15,265 nucleotides of DNA from NCBI GenBank assembly GCA_007123425.1, contig SKLC01000016.1:1-15265 (forward strand). The letters are read 5' to 3'. Position 1 is the first letter of the stretch, and each line of letters starts with the position of its first letter. Both the position numbers and the translations under genes were made by a program. Under the pieces are notes generated by a model. The model searched no databases and had not been told where the DNA came from. It was given only the letters and a program-made list of their open reading frames with translations. Origin of the DNA: Nitriliruptoraceae bacterium (GTDB lineage Bacteria; Actinomycetota; Nitriliruptoria; Nitriliruptorales; Nitriliruptoraceae). Below are positions 13,745-15,265 of the stretch, piece after piece.

Positions 13745-15265
13745 ACGACCATCGTGACGAGCTCGACGCGCCGGTCGCTGGAGATGGGACGCGTGGGGCG
13801 GCGCGATACGCGGGCCCGCCCCGCACGCTCGAGGAGCTGGCGGGCCCCAGCGTCGAGCTGGCCACCACGTGGCTGCGTGGCGCCGAGGCCGTGGGGGGAC
13901 GGCAACGGCGCGCCACCCAGCGGCTCGGTGACCTGCTCGCCGACGAGTCGGGCCTGGACCTCGCGGTGTCCTTCATCGATCGGGTCCTGCGGGCCGAGTC
14001 CGACCGGGTGGCCGCGGAGCAGCTCACCGCGGTGATCTCGGGCAGCCGCGCGCCGGCCTTCCTCTCGGCGGCCGACCGGGCGCTGCTCGCACTCGGCGCC
14101 CGCCTGGCCCCGCGGCTGCCCTGGCCCACGATGCCGCTGGCCCGGCGCCGCCTGCGGGCGCTGGTCGGCCACCTCGTGGTCGATGCGACACCGCGTTCGC
14201 TCGAGCAGCGGCTCCGCCACGCGCGTGAGGCCGGCGAGGGGCTCAACCTCAACCTGCTCGGCGAGGCCGTGCTCGGCGACGAGGAGGCCACCCGGCGACG
14301 CGACGCCACCGTGGCGATGCTGCGGCGCGGCGACGTCGACTACGTCTCGATCAAGGTCTCCTCGGTGGTGGGCCGGATCAACCCGTGGGATCACGAGCAC
14401 GCCGAGCAGCGGATCGTCGAGCGGCTGCGACCGCTGTGCCGGGCCGCGGTCGAGGCCGACCCGCCGGTGTTCGTCAACCTCGACCTCGAGGAGTACCGCG
14501 ACCTCGACCTCACCGTCGCGGCGTTCAGGCGCCTGCTCGACGAGGAGGAGCTGCTGGGCCTGTCGGCCGGCCTGGCGCTGCAGGCCTACGTGCCAGATGC
14601 GCTGCCGATCCTCGAGGAGCTGCTCGACTGGGCCGACGCGCGCAGGCGGCGTGGCGGCGCGGACGTGCGCCTGCGGCTGGTCAAGGGCGCGAACCTGTCG
14701 ATGGAGCGCGTCGAGGCCGAGATGCGGGGCTGGACCCCGGCGCCCTATGCCACCAAGCACGAGACCGACGCCAACTACCGGCGGCTGCTGGATCACGCGG
14801 TGCGCCCGGAGCGCCTGGGCGCCACCCGGCTCGGCATCGCCAGCCACAACCTCCTCGACCAGGCCCTGGCGTGGACGCTGGCCCAGGCGCGCGGTGTCAC
14901 CGACCGGGTCGACGTCGAGATGCTGCAGGGCATGGCGCCGGGGCTGGCCGAGGCGGTCCGTGCGACCACGGGGGGCATCCGGCTCTACACGCCGGTGGTG
15001 GATCCGGCGGACTTCGACGCGGCCGTGTCGTACCTCGTCCGCCGTCTCGAGGAGGCCGCGACCTCGGGCAACTTCCTGCGCCGCCTCTCCGACGAGGGCC
15101 CCGGCGCGCTGGACGCGGAGGTCGCGGGCCTCCAGGCGTCGCTCGCCGGGCGGCACGAGGTGGCCGTCGGGCCCCGGCGGACCCAGGACCGGCACGCCGA
15201 GCAGCGTCGCGGCGTGCTGCCGGCCTTCGTCAACGAGCCCGACACCGACCCGGCCCTGGCCGCGA
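13741..15265 (+). CDS. putA: Bifunctional proline utilisation enzyme PutA, proline dehydrogenase half (3' end outside window)
   Basis: 508 residues are visible, then the window ends. The FAD-dependent proline dehydrogenase barrel is clear: YVSIKVSSV (201-209), VFVNLDLEEYRD (243-254), LQAYVPDALPIL (280-291), RLVKGANLSMERVE (312-325), YATKHETDANYRRLL (336-350), IASHNLLDQ (366-374), EMLQGMAPGL (393-402) and RLYTPVVDPADFDAAVSYLVRRLEEAA (residues 414-440). It oxidises proline to P5C. The sequence continues past the barrel into GVLPAFVNEPDTDPAL, the entry to the glutamate-semialdehyde dehydrogenase domain, so a two-domain PutA is more likely than a single PRODH; the second domain is not seen. The N-terminal 150 residues form the helical arm region. 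No ribbon-helix-helix DNA-binding domain is present, so it is not self-regulating as in E. coli. Start ATG has GGAGG 6 bases upstream. Confidence 0.93.
   Translation, partial: MDDHRDELDAPVAGDGTRGAARYAGPPRTLEELAGPSVELATTWLRGAEAVGGRQRRATQRLGDLLADESGLDLAVSFIDRVLRAESDRVAAEQLTAVISGSRAPAFLSAADRALLALGARLAPRLPWPTMPLARRRLRALVGHLVVDATPRSLEQRLRHAREAGEGLNLNLLGEAVLGDEEATRRRDATVAMLRRGDVDYVSIKVSSVVGRINPWDHEHAEQRIVERLRPLCRAAVEADPPVFVNLDLEEYRDLDLTVAAFRRLLDEEELLGLSAGLALQAYVPDALPILEELLDWADARRRRGGADVRLRLVKGANLSMERVEAEMRGWTPAPYATKHETDANYRRLLDHAVRPERLGATRLGIASHNLLDQALAWTLAQARGVTDRVDVEMLQGMAPGLAEAVRATTGGIRLYTPVVDPADFDAAVSYLVRRLEEAATSGNFLRRLSDEGPGALDAEVAGLQASLAGRHEVAVGPRRTQDRHAEQRRGVLPAFVNEPDTDPALAA

Noticed and set aside
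12673..15195. Minus-strand open frame of 840 codons opposite putA and the CxCxxxxC gene
   Set aside because: It is antisense to the PutA barrel, which is recognised beyond doubt, and shows no domain or ribosome site of its own.
1..15265. Mobile elements, CRISPR arrays, tRNA or rRNA genes
   Set aside because: I found no transposase or integrase motifs, no regularly spaced direct repeats, and no tRNA-like cloverleaf with a CCA-end context.

Overview
This window is dense, very GC-rich DNA (third codon positions almost always G or C) with short intergenic gaps, GTG starts mixed with ATG starts, and actinobacterial-type gene families. I read it as a chromosomal segment of a high-GC Actinomycetota, possibly one of the deeper-branching classes. 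That assignment is inference from composition and gene content, not from a marker gene. I see no transposase, integrase, phage gene, tRNA, rRNA or CRISPR array.

Layout. (1) 1-1623, plus strand: the end of a thiazole-biosynthesis operon, thiO (cut by the window edge), thiS and thiG, overlapping or nearly touching. A hairpin at 1660-1680 separates it from the converging next gene. (2) 1705-4424, minus strand: a small acidic protein (1705-2112), a serine beta-lactamase-fold hydrolase (2251-3396) and a zinc-independent quinone-oxidoreductase-like NADPH dehydrogenase (3462-4424). (3) 4521-5696, plus strand: a second beta-lactamase-fold hydrolase, divergent from the oxidoreductase across a 96-bp gap with two 10-bp palindromes. 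(4) 5782-10128, plus strand: a MarR-family regulator followed by two half-size ABC exporters, all overlapping, preceded by a TTGACA box and a 19-bp MarR-type inverted repeat. The two ABC subunits have complementary defects in their ATP sites, which marks them as a heterodimer with one degenerate site. (5) 10213-11809, plus strand: two exported proteins, a small beta-rich protein and a chymotrypsin-fold serine protease. (6) 11855-12901, minus strand: a luciferase-like (LLM) flavin-dependent monooxygenase. (7) 13039-13656, plus strand: an unrecognised 205-residue protein with a CxCxxxxC cluster. (8) 13741 to the right edge, plus strand: the proline dehydrogenase half of a PutA-type enzyme.

How the genes work together. 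ThiO supplies dehydroglycine, ThiS carries the sulfur, and ThiG assembles the thiazole of thiamin. The MarR protein probably represses its own promoter and thereby the exporter pair, releasing when a toxic ligand appears. The secreted pair may act together outside the cell, but this is suggested only by adjacency. The double hydrolase plus oxidoreductase cluster looks like small-molecule ester or lactone metabolism, with no substrate visible.

I do not see a clearly new biological system. The points most worth following are the asymmetric ABC exporter with its operator, the zymogen-free design of the protease next to a secreted companion, the 10-bp-arm inverted repeat ahead of that pair, and the start-codon hairpin at putA.
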